From Armatimonadota bacterium (lineage in GTDB: Bacteria; Sysuimicrobiota; Sysuimicrobiia; Sysuimicrobiales; Sysuimicrobiaceae), in the NCBI GenBank assembly GCA_031432545.1, contig JAVKGX010000001.1, positions 516,411 through 580,410 on the forward strand: a stretch of DNA of 64,000 nt, given 5' to 3'. Positions 1 to 11,469 of this stretch are shown in pieces. Numbering within the stretch: position 1 is the first letter of the stretch; each line of letters begins with the position of its first letter. The notes under the pieces are model-generated. The model did not search any database, was not told the DNA's origin, and saw nothing but the letters and a program-made list of their open reading frames with translations. The translations under genes were made by a program, and so were the position numbers.

Positions 1-2543
1 ATCAGCTCGTCGCCCGGCAGCACGCGGTGGGCGCCGGTCTCGCAGCCGCTGCAGACGACGAGTGAGGCCGGCGTGCGCGCGTCCAGCAAATCGGCCGCGC
101 TGACCGGCCCGTCCGTCAGGTGGATGGCCGACAGCAGCGGCACGTCGCGGTCAAACCGGCAGTGCGCCGCCACGTGCACCACCCCCGCGCCGGCGAGCGC
201 CGCCAGGAACCGATCTCGACCGGGGGACACGAGGACCTCCGCTCCCACGAGGGCCCCGATCTCCTCGGCCTCCGACTGGGCCTCCGGCAGCCTTCCACCG
301 AGCGTGTCGGCGACGGCCACGGCACGGGCGGGGGTGTGCCGGCGCCGGCTGTGCAACAGTGACAGCACGGCACCGGAAGGCACGTAGCAGACCTGGTGCG
401 AACTCCACACCGGTTCGCCGCCGACTGTCAGCGCATGGAACGGGACGCCGTGCAGCGCTCCGTGGGGCGCCACGATCAGGCGGGGGCGCTGGGCGATCGC
501 GTCGCGCAGAGGTTCGAGGAGGGCGGCGCCGAGGTGTTCGAGCGCGCGGTTGGCCGCGCGCTCTGCCTGCCCGGGGACCGACCTCCCGGCGGCGTAGGCC
601 CGCATCCCCAGGGCCAGGAGCCCGACTCGGGTGTGGATCCGGTCGAGCGAGGCCACCTCTCGGAAGACACACAGGCCGTCGGAGGTCAGTACGAACGCGA
701 CGACCTCGTCGCCGACGCAGAACCACTCGACGAGCGCGGTGTCCGGGTCGAGGGCGGGCCGCTGGGGCTTCCAGCGGGCGCCCAGCAGCGACGCCTCTTC
801 TGCGTAGGCGGCGTTGTGCGCCTGCAGCTGCCAGATCCGGTCCTGGAGGACAGCGGCGACGTGCGCCGGGGCATCGTCGGGGCCGTCCGGATGGAACTCC
901 GACCGGTGGACCGTGCGGCGATGTGCGTCCAGCAGGCGGTTGATCTCCTCCACCAGGGGTTCGTCGGCCGCAGACCGAGCCGACAGCTGCACAGCCGCCG
1001 CCCCGGCTACGATCTCCGCCATGCCGCGGCCCTTCGCGCGCTGGACAGCCTCCCACGCCCGGGCGGTCTCCTTCGCCTCGCACAACGCGGCCACCGCGCC
1101 CTCGAAGAGGGCGCGGGTTTCGGAGAAGTAACCGGACCGCAGATCCGCGGGAATCGCGTCCAGGTTCCTGTCTGCCGCGCGAACCCCGCACAACAGGTGG
1201 CACAGACGACGCCGGCCCGTGCTGAGGTCGGCCATCCGGCGGTGGGCGGCGGCGGCCAGCCAGTCCAAACCCAGCCGCCGCGCCACCCGCCAACCGCGGC
1301 GCGCCGCACGCATGGCCCGATCGGGCACCCCGGCCATCCGGTGCAGATCCGAGGCGATCAGCCAGGCGCGTCCTCCGTCGACGGTGTCCTCCGTCGCTGC
1401 CAGCGCACCCTGTGCCTGAACCAGCAGCCGCTCGGCGACGGTGGGCTGACCGGACCGGACGTGGACCGACACGAGCGCAAGTCGCGCCCGGATCGCCCAG
1501 TCGCGCCGCCCGGACTCCTCGAACCTCTCCAGCGCTTCCTGCAGGCACTCTCTCGCGCAAGCCAGGTCGCCGGCCTGCCGGTGTGCCAGCCCCAACAGGT
1601 AGGTGAGGACGCCGGACTCCGCAGCCGACAGGTGCGGGCCGGCGCGCTCGAGGATCCGTGGCGCTTCGAACTGGACGCGCCGCGCGTGCCCCAGGTACAG
1701 CCAGCACTCCACAGAACACGTCCTGAACACGGCGCCCTCGCCCATCAGACCGGCGCGCTCGAACAGGTCTGCGGCGCGGTCGAAGTGGTGCAGCGCCCGC
1801 GTGTACCGGCCGGTGCGTAGGTAGGCGTGGCCCGCGGCTCCTTCCGCCCGAGCGGCCACCAGCGGTCGGCCGGCGCGCAACGCTGCGTCGCGCGCACCCT
1901 CCAGTACGGCGACGGCCTCGCGGTGGCGCCCGACCGTCGCCAGCAGAAAGCCCTGGTTGGTGAGGACCGTCGCCAGGTCGGCAACACCCGCCTCGCCGAT
2001 CTGTCGCAGGACTGCCGCGGCACACTCGTACCGAGCGAGCGCACCCGGGTAGTCCCCCAGGTGGCGGAGGGCCACCGCCGCCTGGCCGTCGACGCGGGCG
2101 GCCAGCAGCCGCGACGCGCCGTCGGCGGCCAGCACCGGTTGGATGGCGTCGGCGAGCGCCAGCGCTTGGGCGTAACGAGAAAGTCGCACGAGTGCACCGA
2201 TCCTGCCGATCCCGCAGCGCGCGGCCAGCACGGGGTCTGAGGCTTCGCGCGCGATCCGCTCGGCCTGGTCGTAGACTTCCAAGGCATCTTCGTATCGTTC
2301 GTTCCACAACAGCGCGTTGCCCAGACAGATCCGCGCCACGGCCCGGTGCTCAGGGTCTGGGGAGCGGTCCGCGTACACCACGAGTTCACGGGCGCGATCG
2401 ATCGCCTCCGACGGAGCGGTGTGCGCGAGGTCGTCGACGGCCGACTTAAGCGCCTCGATCAGTGTCCCGTCGGGCGGCGGACATCCTTGAAGGAAGGACA
2501 CGCCCCACCCCTGGCGCGCGGCGCGCATCCATGCCTCCAGCAT
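1..2543 (-). CDS. TPR-repeat CHAT-domain protein (caspase-like peptidase), C-terminus cut by window edge
   Basis: The reverse strand is open from ATG 2543 to base 1 (847 codons) with no stop. The first ~400 residues are Ala/Leu-rich helical repeats like TPRs, for example [20 protein letters not shown] and [19 protein letters not shown]. The C-terminal part reads as a CHAT domain: HVAAH at residues 790-794, then VVCSGCETG near 829-837. His794 and Cys834 sit where CHAT proteins (PF12770, separase/caspase clan) have the catalytic His and the Cys of the usual S-A-C-E-T motif. The gene is divergent from tkt and the 120-base gap should hold both promoters. There is no signal peptide, so it should be cytoplasmic. 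TPR-CHAT proteins act as proteases in some immune or cell-death systems, but many have no known role. Any partner would lie left of base 1. Start uncertain: GTG 2558 is also in frame. Confidence 0.85.
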   Translation of the reverse strand, partial: MLEAWMRAARQGWGVSFLQGCPPPDGTLIEALKSAVDDLAHTAPSEAIDRARELVVYADRSPDPEHRAVARICLGNALLWNERYEDALEVYDQAERIAREASDPVLAARCGIGRIGALVRLSRYAQALALADAIQPVLAADGASRLLAARVDGQAAVALRHLGDYPGALARYECAAAVLRQIGEAGVADLATVLTNQGFLLATVGRHREAVAVLEGARDAALRAGRPLVAARAEGAAGHAYLRTGRYTRALHHFDRAADLFERAGLMGEGAVFRTCSVECWLYLGHARRVQFEAPRILERAGPHLSAAESGVLTYLLGLAHRQAGDLACARECLQEALERFEESGRRDWAIRARLALVSVHVRSGQPTVAERLLVQAQGALAATEDTVDGGRAWLIASDLHRMAGVPDRAMRAARRGWRVARRLGLDWLAAAAHRRMADLSTGRRRLCHLLCGVRAADRNLDAIPADLRSGYFSETRALFEGAVAALCEAKETARAWEAVQRAKGRGMAEIVAGAAAVQLSARSAADEPLVEEINRLLDAHRRTVHRSEFHPDGPDDAPAHVAAVLQDRIWQLQAHNAAYAEEASLLGARWKPQRPALDPDTALVEWFCVGDEVVAFVLTSDGLCVFREVASLDRIHTRVGLLALGMRAYAAGRSVPGQAERAANRALEHLGAALLEPLRDAIAQRPRLIVAPHGALHGVPFHALTVGGEPVWSSHQVCYVPSGAVLSLLHSRRRHTPARAVAVADTLGGRLPEAQSEAEEIGALVGAEVLVSPGRDRFLAALAGAGVVHVAAHCRFDRDVPLLSAIHLTDGPVSAADLLDARTPASLVVCSGCETGAHRVLPGDEL

Positions 2544-2571
2544 CTGCGGTGCGTCCACGCCCTCGGCGTTC

Positions 2572-2601
2572 TTGGACCGTATGCGGGGATCCTGCTATCG
2601 T
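2572..2601 (+). promoter_or_regulatory. Probable sigma-70 promoter of tkt
   Basis: TTGGAC (2572-2577), an 18-base spacer and TATCGT (2596-2601) lie about 60 bases before the tkt ATG. A GGAGG at 2654-2658 is the ribosome binding site. Found by eye from consensus only. Confidence 0.4.
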
Positions 2602-2663
2602 GGACACGAACGAGCACGCCGTCCCGCGCGCCGTCCGGCAGCCCGGCAGCCCCGGAGGGTTCG

Positions 2664-4742
2664 ATGGCCCGAGAGTCTACGTCTTTGGACCAGCTGTGCA
2701 TCAACACGATCCGTACGCTGGCGATGGACGCGGTGCAGCACGCCGACTCCGGCCATCCCGGGGCGCCGATGGGTTTCGCGCCGGCGGCCTACGTCCTATG
2801 GACCCGCTTTTTGCGGCACAACCCGCGCAACCCACGCTGGGTGGACCGCGACCGGTTCGTGCTGTCGGCCGGCCACGCTTCGATGCTGCTGTACGCGCTG
2901 CTGCACCTCACCGGCTACGACCTGTCCCTGGAGGAGATCCGCAACTTTCGGCAATGGGGCAGCCGCACGCCGGGCCACCCTGAGTTCGGCCTGACTCCCG
3001 GTGTGGAGGCGACCACGGGGCCCCTAGGCCAGGGGTTCGCCAACGGCGTGGGGATGGCGATCGCCGAGCGGCACCTGGCCGCGACGTTCAACCGTCCCGG
3101 GCACGAGATCGTCGACCACTACACCTACGCGATGGTCTCCGACGGCGACCTGATGGAAGGCGTTTCCTCCGAAGCCGCGTCGATGGCCGGTCACCTGCAG
3201 CTGGGGAAGCTCATCTACCTGTACGACCGCAATCGGGTTACGCTGGCGGCCGGTGTCGACGTGACGTTCACCGAGGACGTCGCAAGACGCTTCGAGGCGT
3301 TGGGCTGGCACACCCAGGACGTGGACGACGGAAATGATCTGGACGCCATCGAGCAGGCCATACGGCGGGCCCGGGAAGAGATCGACCGCCCCTCGTTGAT
3401 CCTCGTGCGCACCGAGATCGCCTACGGCAGTCCCCACAAGCAGGGCACCTACCAGGCCCACGGCTCGCCGCTGGGCGAAGAGGAAGTGCGGCTGACCAAG
3501 GAGCGCCTGGGCTGGCCGTACTCGGAGCCGTTTGCGATCCCCGAAGACGCCCTGCGCCACTTCCGGAGGGCCGTAGAACGTGGGGCGCAACTGGAAGCCG
3601 AGTGGAACGCGCGCTTTGAGGTCTACGCGCGCGAGCATCCCGAGCTGGCCGAGACGTGGCGGCGCGCGTGGTCGAACGACTTGCCGCCGGACTGGGACGC
3701 GGACGTTCCGACCTTCGAGCCGGGTGAGAGGATCGCCACGCGCGTCGCTTCGGGCAGGGTGCTGAACGCGATCGCCGCACGGGTGTCGTGGCTGGTGGGC
3801 GGATCGGCGGACCTCAACCCCTCGACCAACACCGCGCTGAAGGGGGCGGGCGACTTTCTGAGCCCGCGGCGCCGGATCTCCGATCGTCAGGGCACCAGCG
3901 GCGGTCCGCTGGACTACACCGGCAGAAACTTGCACTTCGGTGTGCGCGAGCACGCGATGGGCGCGGCGTGCAACGGCATCGCCTACCACGGCGGGCTGAG
4001 GCCGTACGCCGCGACGTTTCTTCAGTTCTCCGACTACGAGCGGCCGGCACTGCGCATCGCCGCACTGTCGGAGCTCCCGGTGATCCACGTGTTCACGCAC
4101 GATTCGGTGTTCTTGGGCGAAGACGGCCCGACCCACCAGCCGGTCGAGCACCTGCCGTCCCTGCGCGCGATCCCCAACCTGGTCGTCATCCGCCCGGCCG
4201 ACGCGAACGAGACCGCGGTGGCGTGGCGGGTCGCGATGGAGCACACGCACGGCCCGGTCGCGCTGATCCTCACGCGGCAGGCGGTGCCGACCCTCGACCG
4301 GACGCGGTACGCACCGGCCGAGGGGCTGCGCCGCGGGGCGTACGTCCTTGCCGATCCGCCAGAGGGTGAGCCGGACGTCGTGCTGATGGCCTCCGGCTCC
4401 GAGGTCGCGCTGTGCGTCGAAGCCTACGAGAAGTTGGGCTCAGTCGGCGTGCGCGCGCGTGTGGTGAGTTTCCCGTCGTGGGAGTTGTTCGAAGCACAGC
4501 CCCGCGACTACCGGGATGCGGTCCTGCCGCCGGGCATCCGCAAGCGCCTGGCGGTCGAGGCCGCACGCCCGCTGGGGTGGGAACGCTACACGGGGTGCGA
4601 GGGGCGCGTGTTCGGGATCGACCGGTTCGGCGCCTCGGCCCCCTATGCGCGCATCGCCCGCGAGCTGGGGTTCACCGCCGGAAACGTCATGCGGATGGCG
4701 TTGGATCTGGTGGAGGACGGAGATCAGAGGGCAAGGCGATAG
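2664..4742 (+). CDS. tkt: Transketolase
   Basis: Thiamine-diphosphate enzyme moving two-carbon ketol units between sugar phosphates in the non-oxidative pentose phosphate pathway; it supplies ribose 5-phosphate for the prs and purine/pyrimidine genes further on. The 692-residue length is normal for the family. The N-terminal TPP domain has the Gly-Asp-Gly motif followed by LMEGVSSEA and YDRN. The middle pyrimidine-binding domain has RYxP-type sequence around [20 protein letters not shown], and the usual C-terminal domain follows. ATG 2664 is chosen because GGAGG lies five bases upstream; an in-frame opening extends further 5-prime but would run over the divergent CHAT gene. The downstream helicase starts three bases after the stop. 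Confidence 0.95.
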   Translation: MARESTSLDQLCINTIRTLAMDAVQHADSGHPGAPMGFAPAAYVLWTRFLRHNPRNPRWVDRDRFVLSAGHASMLLYALLHLTGYDLSLEEIRNFRQWGSRTPGHPEFGLTPGVEATTGPLGQGFANGVGMAIAERHLAATFNRPGHEIVDHYTYAMVSDGDLMEGVSSEAASMAGHLQLGKLIYLYDRNRVTLAAGVDVTFTEDVARRFEALGWHTQDVDDGNDLDAIEQAIRRAREEIDRPSLILVRTEIAYGSPHKQGTYQAHGSPLGEEEVRLTKERLGWPYSEPFAIPEDALRHFRRAVERGAQLEAEWNARFEVYAREHPELAETWRRAWSNDLPPDWDADVPTFEPGERIATRVASGRVLNAIAARVSWLVGGSADLNPSTNTALKGAGDFLSPRRRISDRQGTSGGPLDYTGRNLHFGVREHAMGAACNGIAYHGGLRPYAATFLQFSDYERPALRIAALSELPVIHVFTHDSVFLGEDGPTHQPVEHLPSLRAIPNLVVIRPADANETAVAWRVAMEHTHGPVALILTRQAVPTLDRTRYAPAEGLRRGAYVLADPPEGEPDVVLMASGSEVALCVEAYEKLGSVGVRARVVSFPSWELFEAQPRDYRDAVLPPGIRKRLAVEAARPLGWERYTGCEGRVFGIDRFGASAPYARIARELGFTAGNVMRMALDLVEDGDQRARR

Positions 4743-4745
4743 GGA

Positions 4746-6665
4746 ATGGGAGGCGGCCTGGCAGTTCGGGTGGAAGGGATCTTCGGCAGCGCCCTGCCGA
4801 CCCGGCTGGCGGGTTACGAGCCCCGGCCGGCGCAGGTGGAGATGGCCGGCCGCGTCGCACGGGCGATCGAACGCCGACAGCACCTAATCGCCGAGGCCGG
4901 AACCGGCACCGGCAAGAGCCTCGCCTACCTGGTGCCCGCCGCGCTGCACGCGCTGCAGGAAGGGGAAGTTGCCGTCGTCTCGACCGCAACCCACAACCTG
5001 CAAGAGCAGCTGATGCGCAAGGACCTGCCGGTGGTGCGCGACCTCCTCGGGGGCGACCTGGTCTTCGCCGCGATCAAGGGGTTGGCGAACTACCTGTGCG
5101 TGTGGCGGCTGGATCGCGAGATCGAGCGGTTCGGGTTCGCGCGCGACGAGTTCGTCGACGCGATCGCGCGTTGGGCGCAGACGACGCAGACGGGCGACCG
5201 CTCCGAGCTGCCGTTCGTCGCGCGCGGATGGCACCAGGTCAACGCGGATCCCGACCACTGCATCGGGCTGGACCGTTGCCGGGTCCCGCGCTGCTTTATG
5301 ATCGAGGCGCGCCGTGCGGCGGCGTCCGCGCACGTGGTTGTCGCCAACCACCACCTCGTACTCGCCGACTTGCTGCTCAAGGACACCATGGGACCGAACG
5401 GGGGCATTCTTCCGGCGTACTCGGTCATGGTGTTCGACGAAGCGCACATGCTGGAGGAGGCGGCCACACAGGTCTTCGGGCTGGAGATCGGCCACGTCCG
5501 CGTGCAGCGGATCGCCGCCGAGGCGGCCCGCCGGGGGTGGGTGAGCGCACGGATCACCGATGCCCTGCTGAGCGCCTCGCAGGCGTTCTTCGCCCAGGTC
5601 GGCACCCACCGGCCGGCGGTCCTGCCGTCGCTGCCGCAGGCCGCTGCGGACGCGCTCGTCGCAGCGCTGAAGGCGGTGCGCGACGCCCTGGAGGACGTTG
5701 TCGGCGACGACGAGGCAACTTCCGAGGAGGTGAGGAAGCTCGCCGGCCGCACCGAGCGGGTCGTGCGCGAGTTGCGCCAGATCCGCGAGGGGTCGGGTGA
5801 CGCGTACGTCGTGTGGGTGGCACCGGACGAGCGCAACCCCGCCCTGCGCGCCTCTTTGGTGTGGGTGGGCGATCGGTTCGCCTCGCTGCTGGCCTCCCAC
5901 GTCCCGACCGCCGTGTTCACCAGTGCGACCCTCGCCGTCGCCGGGACGCTCGCCCACTTCGCCTCCCGCATCGGGTTGGGCCCGGACGAGTTCGACACCC
6001 TGGTTGCGCCCTCGCCGTTCGCCTTCGGCGAGCAAGCCGCGCTGTACGTTCCGCCGCATTTACCGGATCCCTCTTCGGAGGACTTCCTGCCAGCGGCGGT
6101 CGACGAGATCGAGCGCGTGCTGCGGTTCGTCGGCGGACGCACCTTGGTGCTGTTCACCTCCTACCGCAACCTGGACTCCGCATACCTGGCGCTGTCCGGC
6201 CGCGTGCCCTATCCGCTCCTGCGCCAGGGGGACGCGCCGCGCGATCGGCTGCTGCGTGAGTTCGCCGAGCGCACAGACTCGGTGCTGCTGGGCACGGAGT
6301 CGTTCTGGCAGGGCGTCGACGTCCCCGGGGAGTCCCTCTCTTGCGTCGTCATCGACAGGCTGCCGTTCGACGTCCCCGACGACCCGGTCACGCAGGCGCG
6401 GATGCAGGCGGTGGTGCGCGAAGGCGGCGACGCGTTCTGGGACTTCCAGCTGCCCCAGGCGGTGCTGCGGTTGCGGCAGGGCGTGGGCCGGCTGATCCGT
6501 CACAGTACCGACCGAGGGCTGGTGGTCATCCTAGATGGGCGGATCCTGCGCCGCCGTTACGGGAGCGTCTTTCTGGCTTCCCTGCCTCCGATGCGGAGGA
6601 TAAAGAAGCTGGAGGAGGCAGACCGCGTGTCAGCCTGTCCAGGCCGCGACGAGGATGCCATGTAG
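4746..6665 (+). CDS. dinG: DinG/XPD-type ATP-dependent DNA helicase with 4Fe-4S cluster
   Basis: Superfamily 2 helicase of the DinG/Rad3 group, which unwinds 5-prime to 3-prime and is usually linked to repair of R-loops or stalled forks. Residues 51-58 (AGTGTGKS) form Walker A and DEAH is at 231-234. Four cysteines at 118, 172, 178 and 183 sit between motifs Ia and II, the position of the iron-sulphur cluster in XPD/DinG. The C-terminal half has the ATP-binding QGVDVPGE and GVGRLIRH motifs. No nuclease domain is fused, unlike the Firmicutes DinG/DnaQ fusions. The ATG lies three bases after the tkt stop, suggesting co-transcription. The 3-prime end overlaps the convergent membrane-protein gene by 36 bases. 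Confidence 0.9.
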   Translation: MGGGLAVRVEGIFGSALPTRLAGYEPRPAQVEMAGRVARAIERRQHLIAEAGTGTGKSLAYLVPAALHALQEGEVAVVSTATHNLQEQLMRKDLPVVRDLLGGDLVFAAIKGLANYLCVWRLDREIERFGFARDEFVDAIARWAQTTQTGDRSELPFVARGWHQVNADPDHCIGLDRCRVPRCFMIEARRAAASAHVVVANHHLVLADLLLKDTMGPNGGILPAYSVMVFDEAHMLEEAATQVFGLEIGHVRVQRIAAEAARRGWVSARITDALLSASQAFFAQVGTHRPAVLPSLPQAAADALVAALKAVRDALEDVVGDDEATSEEVRKLAGRTERVVRELRQIREGSGDAYVVWVAPDERNPALRASLVWVGDRFASLLASHVPTAVFTSATLAVAGTLAHFASRIGLGPDEFDTLVAPSPFAFGEQAALYVPPHLPDPSSEDFLPAAVDEIERVLRFVGGRTLVLFTSYRNLDSAYLALSGRVPYPLLRQGDAPRDRLLREFAERTDSVLLGTESFWQGVDVPGESLSCVVIDRLPFDVPDDPVTQARMQAVVREGGDAFWDFQLPQAVLRLRQGVGRLIRHSTDRGLVVILDGRILRRRYGSVFLASLPPMRRIKKLEEADRVSACPGRDEDAM

Positions 6666-7073
6666 GAGATGGGCGGCTAGGGCAAGCCAGGCGAAACCGC
6701 CGGCGGCCAGCGCCGAACCCAGAACTCCGGCCCCAACCATCGGTAGGACGGCGAACACGGTGATCGACCAGGGCAAGAACGCGTACAGCGCGCCGCACAG
6801 CCAGGGCCGGGCGGCCAGCGCCTCCACCCGGTAGAGCACGGGAGCCACGGCCACCGCGTACAGGTACGCGTAGCCCACCCCGGTGACGAGGAACGCAAGG
6901 CCGCTGTACACCAGCGCACCGCGCGTGCGGTCGACGACAAGGTTGTCCCACAGCCCGGCGAACCACCGCGTCAGGAAATCCGCCCCCTGGGGATTGGATG
7001 CGGCGCGCCCCAGACCCCACGCCAGGACCAGCAGCGAGACGAACAGGGCCGCGACGGTGGCGGCCAGCCCCAT
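6630..7073 (-). CDS. Small integral membrane protein of unknown function
   Basis: Encodes 147 residues with about four hydrophobic segments: roughly 3-22, 52-80, 92-114 and 117-143. It begins MGLAATVAALFVSLLVLAWG and ends in a small loop with two His (AHLLHGILVAAW). I do not recognise a named family. The gene lies convergent to dinG and divergent from the cupredoxin-CtaAB pair, so a link to the respiratory chain is possible but is only inferred from position. Several GTG codons upstream could extend the N-terminus by a few residues. Hydrophobicity is strong and continuous in this frame, which supports it as the coding frame. Confidence 0.65.
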   Translation of the reverse strand: MGLAATVAALFVSLLVLAWGLGRAASNPQGADFLTRWFAGLWDNLVVDRTRGALVYSGLAFLVTGVGYAYLYAVAVAPVLYRVEALAARPWLCGALYAFLPWSITVFAVLPMVGAGVLGSALAAGGFAWLALAAHLLHGILVAAWTG

Positions 7074-7260
7074 GACGACGATGTGTCGTGTCGTGTGAAC
7101 CTGACTCGTAGCAGGTGCGGTCAACGCCGGCCTCCGTCGTCGCGTGGAATCGGACGTTACAATGGATGTTGGGGACGTTCCCGCCGCGGGGAACGGTCCC
7201 CTTTGGAGTTTGTCGGAAAGGACCGTACCGCGCAAGGACCCAAGCCGTACGGGAGGCGAA

Positions 7261-7683
7261 GTGCCGAACACCTTAACCCCAGCCCGCCCGACCTCTCGCG
7301 TCGCAACCGCCGCTCTCCTGCTCGCGGTGGGGTTGATCGTTTGGGGCGCGGTGGTTGCGGCGGCGCCCGCCGTGCACCGCATCGAGATCGTGCTCCGTGA
7401 GGAAGCAGGCAGCCCCTGGACCATCCGCCCGCAGGTGGTCGACCTGCCCCAGGGCGTTCGTGTCGCGGTGCGGCTGCACAACCGTGGGAGACTGCCCCAC
7501 GACCTCAAGATCGGGGGGCCGTATGCGCTCGCCACGCCGCTGGTCCGTCCGGGCGGGACGTACGAGTTCACCTTCGTGGCCGCGCACCCCGGCGTGTTCG
7601 AGTTCTGGTGCAACGTCCCCGGCCACCGGATCTTGGGCATGCACGGGAGGCTGATCGTGCGCAGGCCGCACGGCGGACCATGA
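7261..7683 (+). CDS. Membrane-anchored or exported cupredoxin-like protein
   Basis: 140 residues from GTG 7261, chosen because GGGAGG lies four bases upstream; the open frame extends to 7144 but without a site. Residues 12-35 form a hydrophobic signal or anchor. The rest is a plastocyanin-like beta-sandwich with the full type 1 copper set: His80 (PHDLKIG), Cys117 (FWCNVPGH), His122 and Met127. It should carry electrons or copper on the outer face of the membrane. Its stop overlaps the ATG of the CtaA-CtaB fusion (ATGA), so a role with cytochrome oxidase, as electron donor or copper carrier, is a reasonable inference. Confidence 0.85.
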   Translation: MPNTLTPARPTSRVATAALLLAVGLIVWGAVVAAAPAVHRIEIVLREEAGSPWTIRPQVVDLPQGVRVAVRLHNRGRLPHDLKIGGPYALATPLVRPGGTYEFTFVAAHPGVFEFWCNVPGHRILGMHGRLIVRRPHGGP

Positions 7684-9461
7684 GCCGCTTTTCGCGTTAC
7701 GTCTCGTTGCTGATCGTGCTGACGTTCGCGCTCATCGTGCTCGGCGGCGTCGTGCGCACGACGGGTGCGGGCGACGCCTGCCCGGACTGGCCGCTGTGCC
7801 ACGGCCGTTGGATCCCGCCGCCCGACCCGCTGGTCTGGGTGGAGTGGTCCCACCGGTTGTTGGCCGCCGGGGTGGGTGCGCTGACGATCGGCGCAGTGGT
7901 CTGGACGCACCGGCTGGGGCCGGCCGGGGCCGCGCTGCGGCCCGTGGCGTGGACGGCCCTGGGGCTGGTCGTGTTCCAAGGGATGTTGGGCGGTGCCGTC
8001 GTCCTGCGGTCACTGCAGGCGTGGCTGGTCGTCGCCCACCTCGGGGCGGCCCTGTTGTTCTTCGCCGCGTTGGTGGCCTTGCACTTCCGAACGAAGCCGA
8101 CCGTGCTGGAGGGCGTCGCGGGCGGCCGGCAACGTGCGTTCCGCAGTCTGGTGCTGACCACACTGATCGCTCTGTACGCCTTGATCCTGCTCGGCGGGTA
8201 CGTGGGCGCGTCGGGTGCTGGGCTGGCCTGCCCCGACTGGCCGCTGTGTCGCGGTGAGGTCTTCCCGCCTCTGGAGCCGGGGGTGCCGGTGCACTACGCG
8301 CACCGCCTGTGGGCGGTGCTGCTGGCTGCGCTGCTGGGGATCGTGGTGGTGCGCGCCCGACGCGACCGGCCCGATGTGCGGAGTCTGGTGCACGCGGCAG
8401 CCGGACTGTATGGACTGCAGATCCTGGTCGGTCTGCTCAACGTCGTCACGTTCCTCCACCCGGCGGTGGTCTCCGCCCACCTAGGCCTGGCGGCGCTGAT
8501 CTGGGGCCTGCTCATCGCCGCCTACGTCGGCGCGGGCATGCCCCTGGCCGTGAACGAACGGATCTCAGCACCGGAAGCCCCCAAGCGCGGCGTGCGGCAG
8601 ACGGTGTTCGACTATGTGTCGCTCACCAAGCCACGGATCATCGTGTTGCTGCTCGTCACGACGGCCGCCACGATGTTCGTCGCCGCCGGCGGACGGCCGT
8701 CGGCCGTACTGGTGGCGGCGACCATCTTCGGCGGCGCGCTCGCAGCGGCGGCGGCCAACGCGATCAACTGCGTGCTGGACCGCGACATCGACGCGGTCAT
8801 GCGCAGGACGCGCCGCCGCCGCCCCATCCCCGCCGGCCGCGTCTCGGTCCGGTCGGCCCTGCTGTTCGGGGTGGTGCTGGCTGCGGCTTCGTTCGCGGTG
8901 CTGAGCCGGGCGGTGAATCCCCTGAGTGCCTGGCTGGCCCTTGCCGGGATCGCGTTCTACGTCTTCGTCTACACGATGTGGTTGAAGCGCACCACGCCGC
9001 AGAACATCGTGATCGGCGGGGCGGCCGGCGCGGTGCCGCCGCTGGTCGCTTGGGCCGCGGTCACCGGTCGGGTGGAGTGGCCGGCGGTGTTGCTGTTTGC
9101 GATCGTGTTCTTTTGGACGCCGCCGCACTTCTGGGCGCTGGCCCTCAACCTGCGGGACGACTACGCGGCGGCGGGGATCCCGATGCTGCCGGTGGTCAGC
9201 GGCGCCGCACAGACACACCGGCAGATGTTCTGGTATGCGCTCGTGACGGTGGCCCTCACGATCGCGCTCGTGCCGGTGGCGCGGATGGGTGTGGTGTACG
9301 CGGTGGCGGCGGCGGCGCTGGGGACGGTATTCTTGCGCAGGGTCTGGGGGCTGTGGCGCGGGCAGCCGGCGGCGAGCGCGATGGGAGTCTACCGCTACTC
9401 CCTCCTGTACCTCGCGCTGCTGTTCGGTGCCATGGTCGCCGACCGGGTCGTCGTTCTGTGA
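7680..9461 (+). CDS. ctaAB: Fused heme A synthase (CtaA) - protoheme IX farnesyltransferase (CtaB)
   Basis: One 593-residue membrane protein carrying both steps from heme B to heme A for cytochrome oxidase. Residues 1-~285 are CtaA/Cox15: two similar four-helix halves, each with the cysteine pair motif CPDWPLC (34-40 and 184-190), and heme-ligand histidines His58, His120, His208 and His267. From ~305 the protein is CtaB, a UbiA-type prenyltransferase, with the Asp-rich motif NCVLDRDID (363-371) and a second one in LRDDYAAAG. Normally these are two genes; fusions occur in a few lineages. Translation is coupled to the cupredoxin by a 4-base overlap. No oxidase subunit genes are in the window. 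Confidence 0.93.
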   Translation: MSRFSRYVSLLIVLTFALIVLGGVVRTTGAGDACPDWPLCHGRWIPPPDPLVWVEWSHRLLAAGVGALTIGAVVWTHRLGPAGAALRPVAWTALGLVVFQGMLGGAVVLRSLQAWLVVAHLGAALLFFAALVALHFRTKPTVLEGVAGGRQRAFRSLVLTTLIALYALILLGGYVGASGAGLACPDWPLCRGEVFPPLEPGVPVHYAHRLWAVLLAALLGIVVVRARRDRPDVRSLVHAAAGLYGLQILVGLLNVVTFLHPAVVSAHLGLAALIWGLLIAAYVGAGMPLAVNERISAPEAPKRGVRQTVFDYVSLTKPRIIVLLLVTTAATMFVAAGGRPSAVLVAATIFGGALAAAAANAINCVLDRDIDAVMRRTRRRRPIPAGRVSVRSALLFGVVLAAASFAVLSRAVNPLSAWLALAGIAFYVFVYTMWLKRTTPQNIVIGGAAGAVPPLVAWAAVTGRVEWPAVLLFAIVFFWTPPHFWALALNLRDDYAAAGIPMLPVVSGAAQTHRQMFWYALVTVALTIALVPVARMGVVYAVAAAALGTVFLRRVWGLWRGQPAASAMGVYRYSLLYLALLFGAMVADRVVVL

Positions 9462-9517
9462 CGTAACCCCCGAGTTCCAACAGCGGGTGAGTGTTCCGAC
9501 GGAGGCAGTGCGTCGCC

Positions 9518-10009
9518 ATGCCCAGACCCCCCAACGCCCCCGTGCGGGTGCTCTTCGTGTGCACGGGAAACATCTGCCGTTCTCCGATGGCGGAGGCCGT
9601 CCTCCGGCACATGGCCGAGGCGGAGGGCGTCGCGGTGGAGGTCGACTCGGCCGGCACCTCCCGGTACCACTTGGGTGAGCCGCCGCACCCCGGCACCCTC
9701 CGCGTGCTCGCCGAGCGAGGGATTCGACTGTCGCGCCGCGCGCGCGCGGTCCGTCCCGAAGACCTGGCCGACTTCGACCTGGTCGTCGCGCTCGACCGCT
9801 CCCACCGGGCGGCGCTGCGCGCCATCGCACCGCCGGGGACGGAGTCGAAGATCCGCCTGCTGTCCGACTTCGGCCCTCCCGCAACCCCGGTCGACATACC
9901 CGATCCGTACTACGACGGCAGTCACGCTCAGGTATATCCCTACATCGAAGCCTGCTGCCGCGGTCTGCTCCGCCACCTGGCCCGGCAGACTGCGCGTCCG
10001 CAAGACTGA
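9518..10009 (+). CDS. Low-molecular-weight protein phosphatase
   Basis: 163-residue cytoplasmic phosphatase of the LMW-PTP family. The P-loop CTGNICRS (Cys15 to Arg21) is the catalytic CX5R motif, and Asp129 in IPDPYYDG is the general acid. YwlE-type protein-arginine phosphatases have Thr in the loop (CTGNTCRS). Here the residue is Ile, which points to phosphotyrosine rather than phosphoarginine; that is inference from the known specificity residue. GGAGG lies 12 bases before the ATG. The gene is followed after 12 bases by the broken fructosamine kinase. LMW-PTPs often partner with tyrosine kinases of polysaccharide export, but none is visible here. Confidence 0.9.
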   Translation: MPRPPNAPVRVLFVCTGNICRSPMAEAVLRHMAEAEGVAVEVDSAGTSRYHLGEPPHPGTLRVLAERGIRLSRRARAVRPEDLADFDLVVALDRSHRAALRAIAPPGTESKIRLLSDFGPPATPVDIPDPYYDGSHAQVYPYIEACCRGLLRHLARQTARPQD

Positions 10010-10021
10010 TCCCGCGGACCC

Positions 10022-11413
<1,392 letters not shown>

Positions 11414-11469
11414 CGGCCGCCCCGGGCAGCTCGTGTGCCGGACGAAATGAACGCGGCGGTGGGCGTGTG

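Noticed and set aside
396-1820. 474-codon plus-strand open frame antisense to the CHAT gene
   Set aside because: Low-complexity Gln/Arg/Gly sequence without motifs; fully antisense to a clear protein.
151-2307. Long Arg/Pro/Gly-rich open frame (718 codons) on the minus strand
   Set aside because: Composition is that of an off-frame shadow of GC-rich DNA; the neighbouring minus frame has TPR repeats and an intact CHAT active site.
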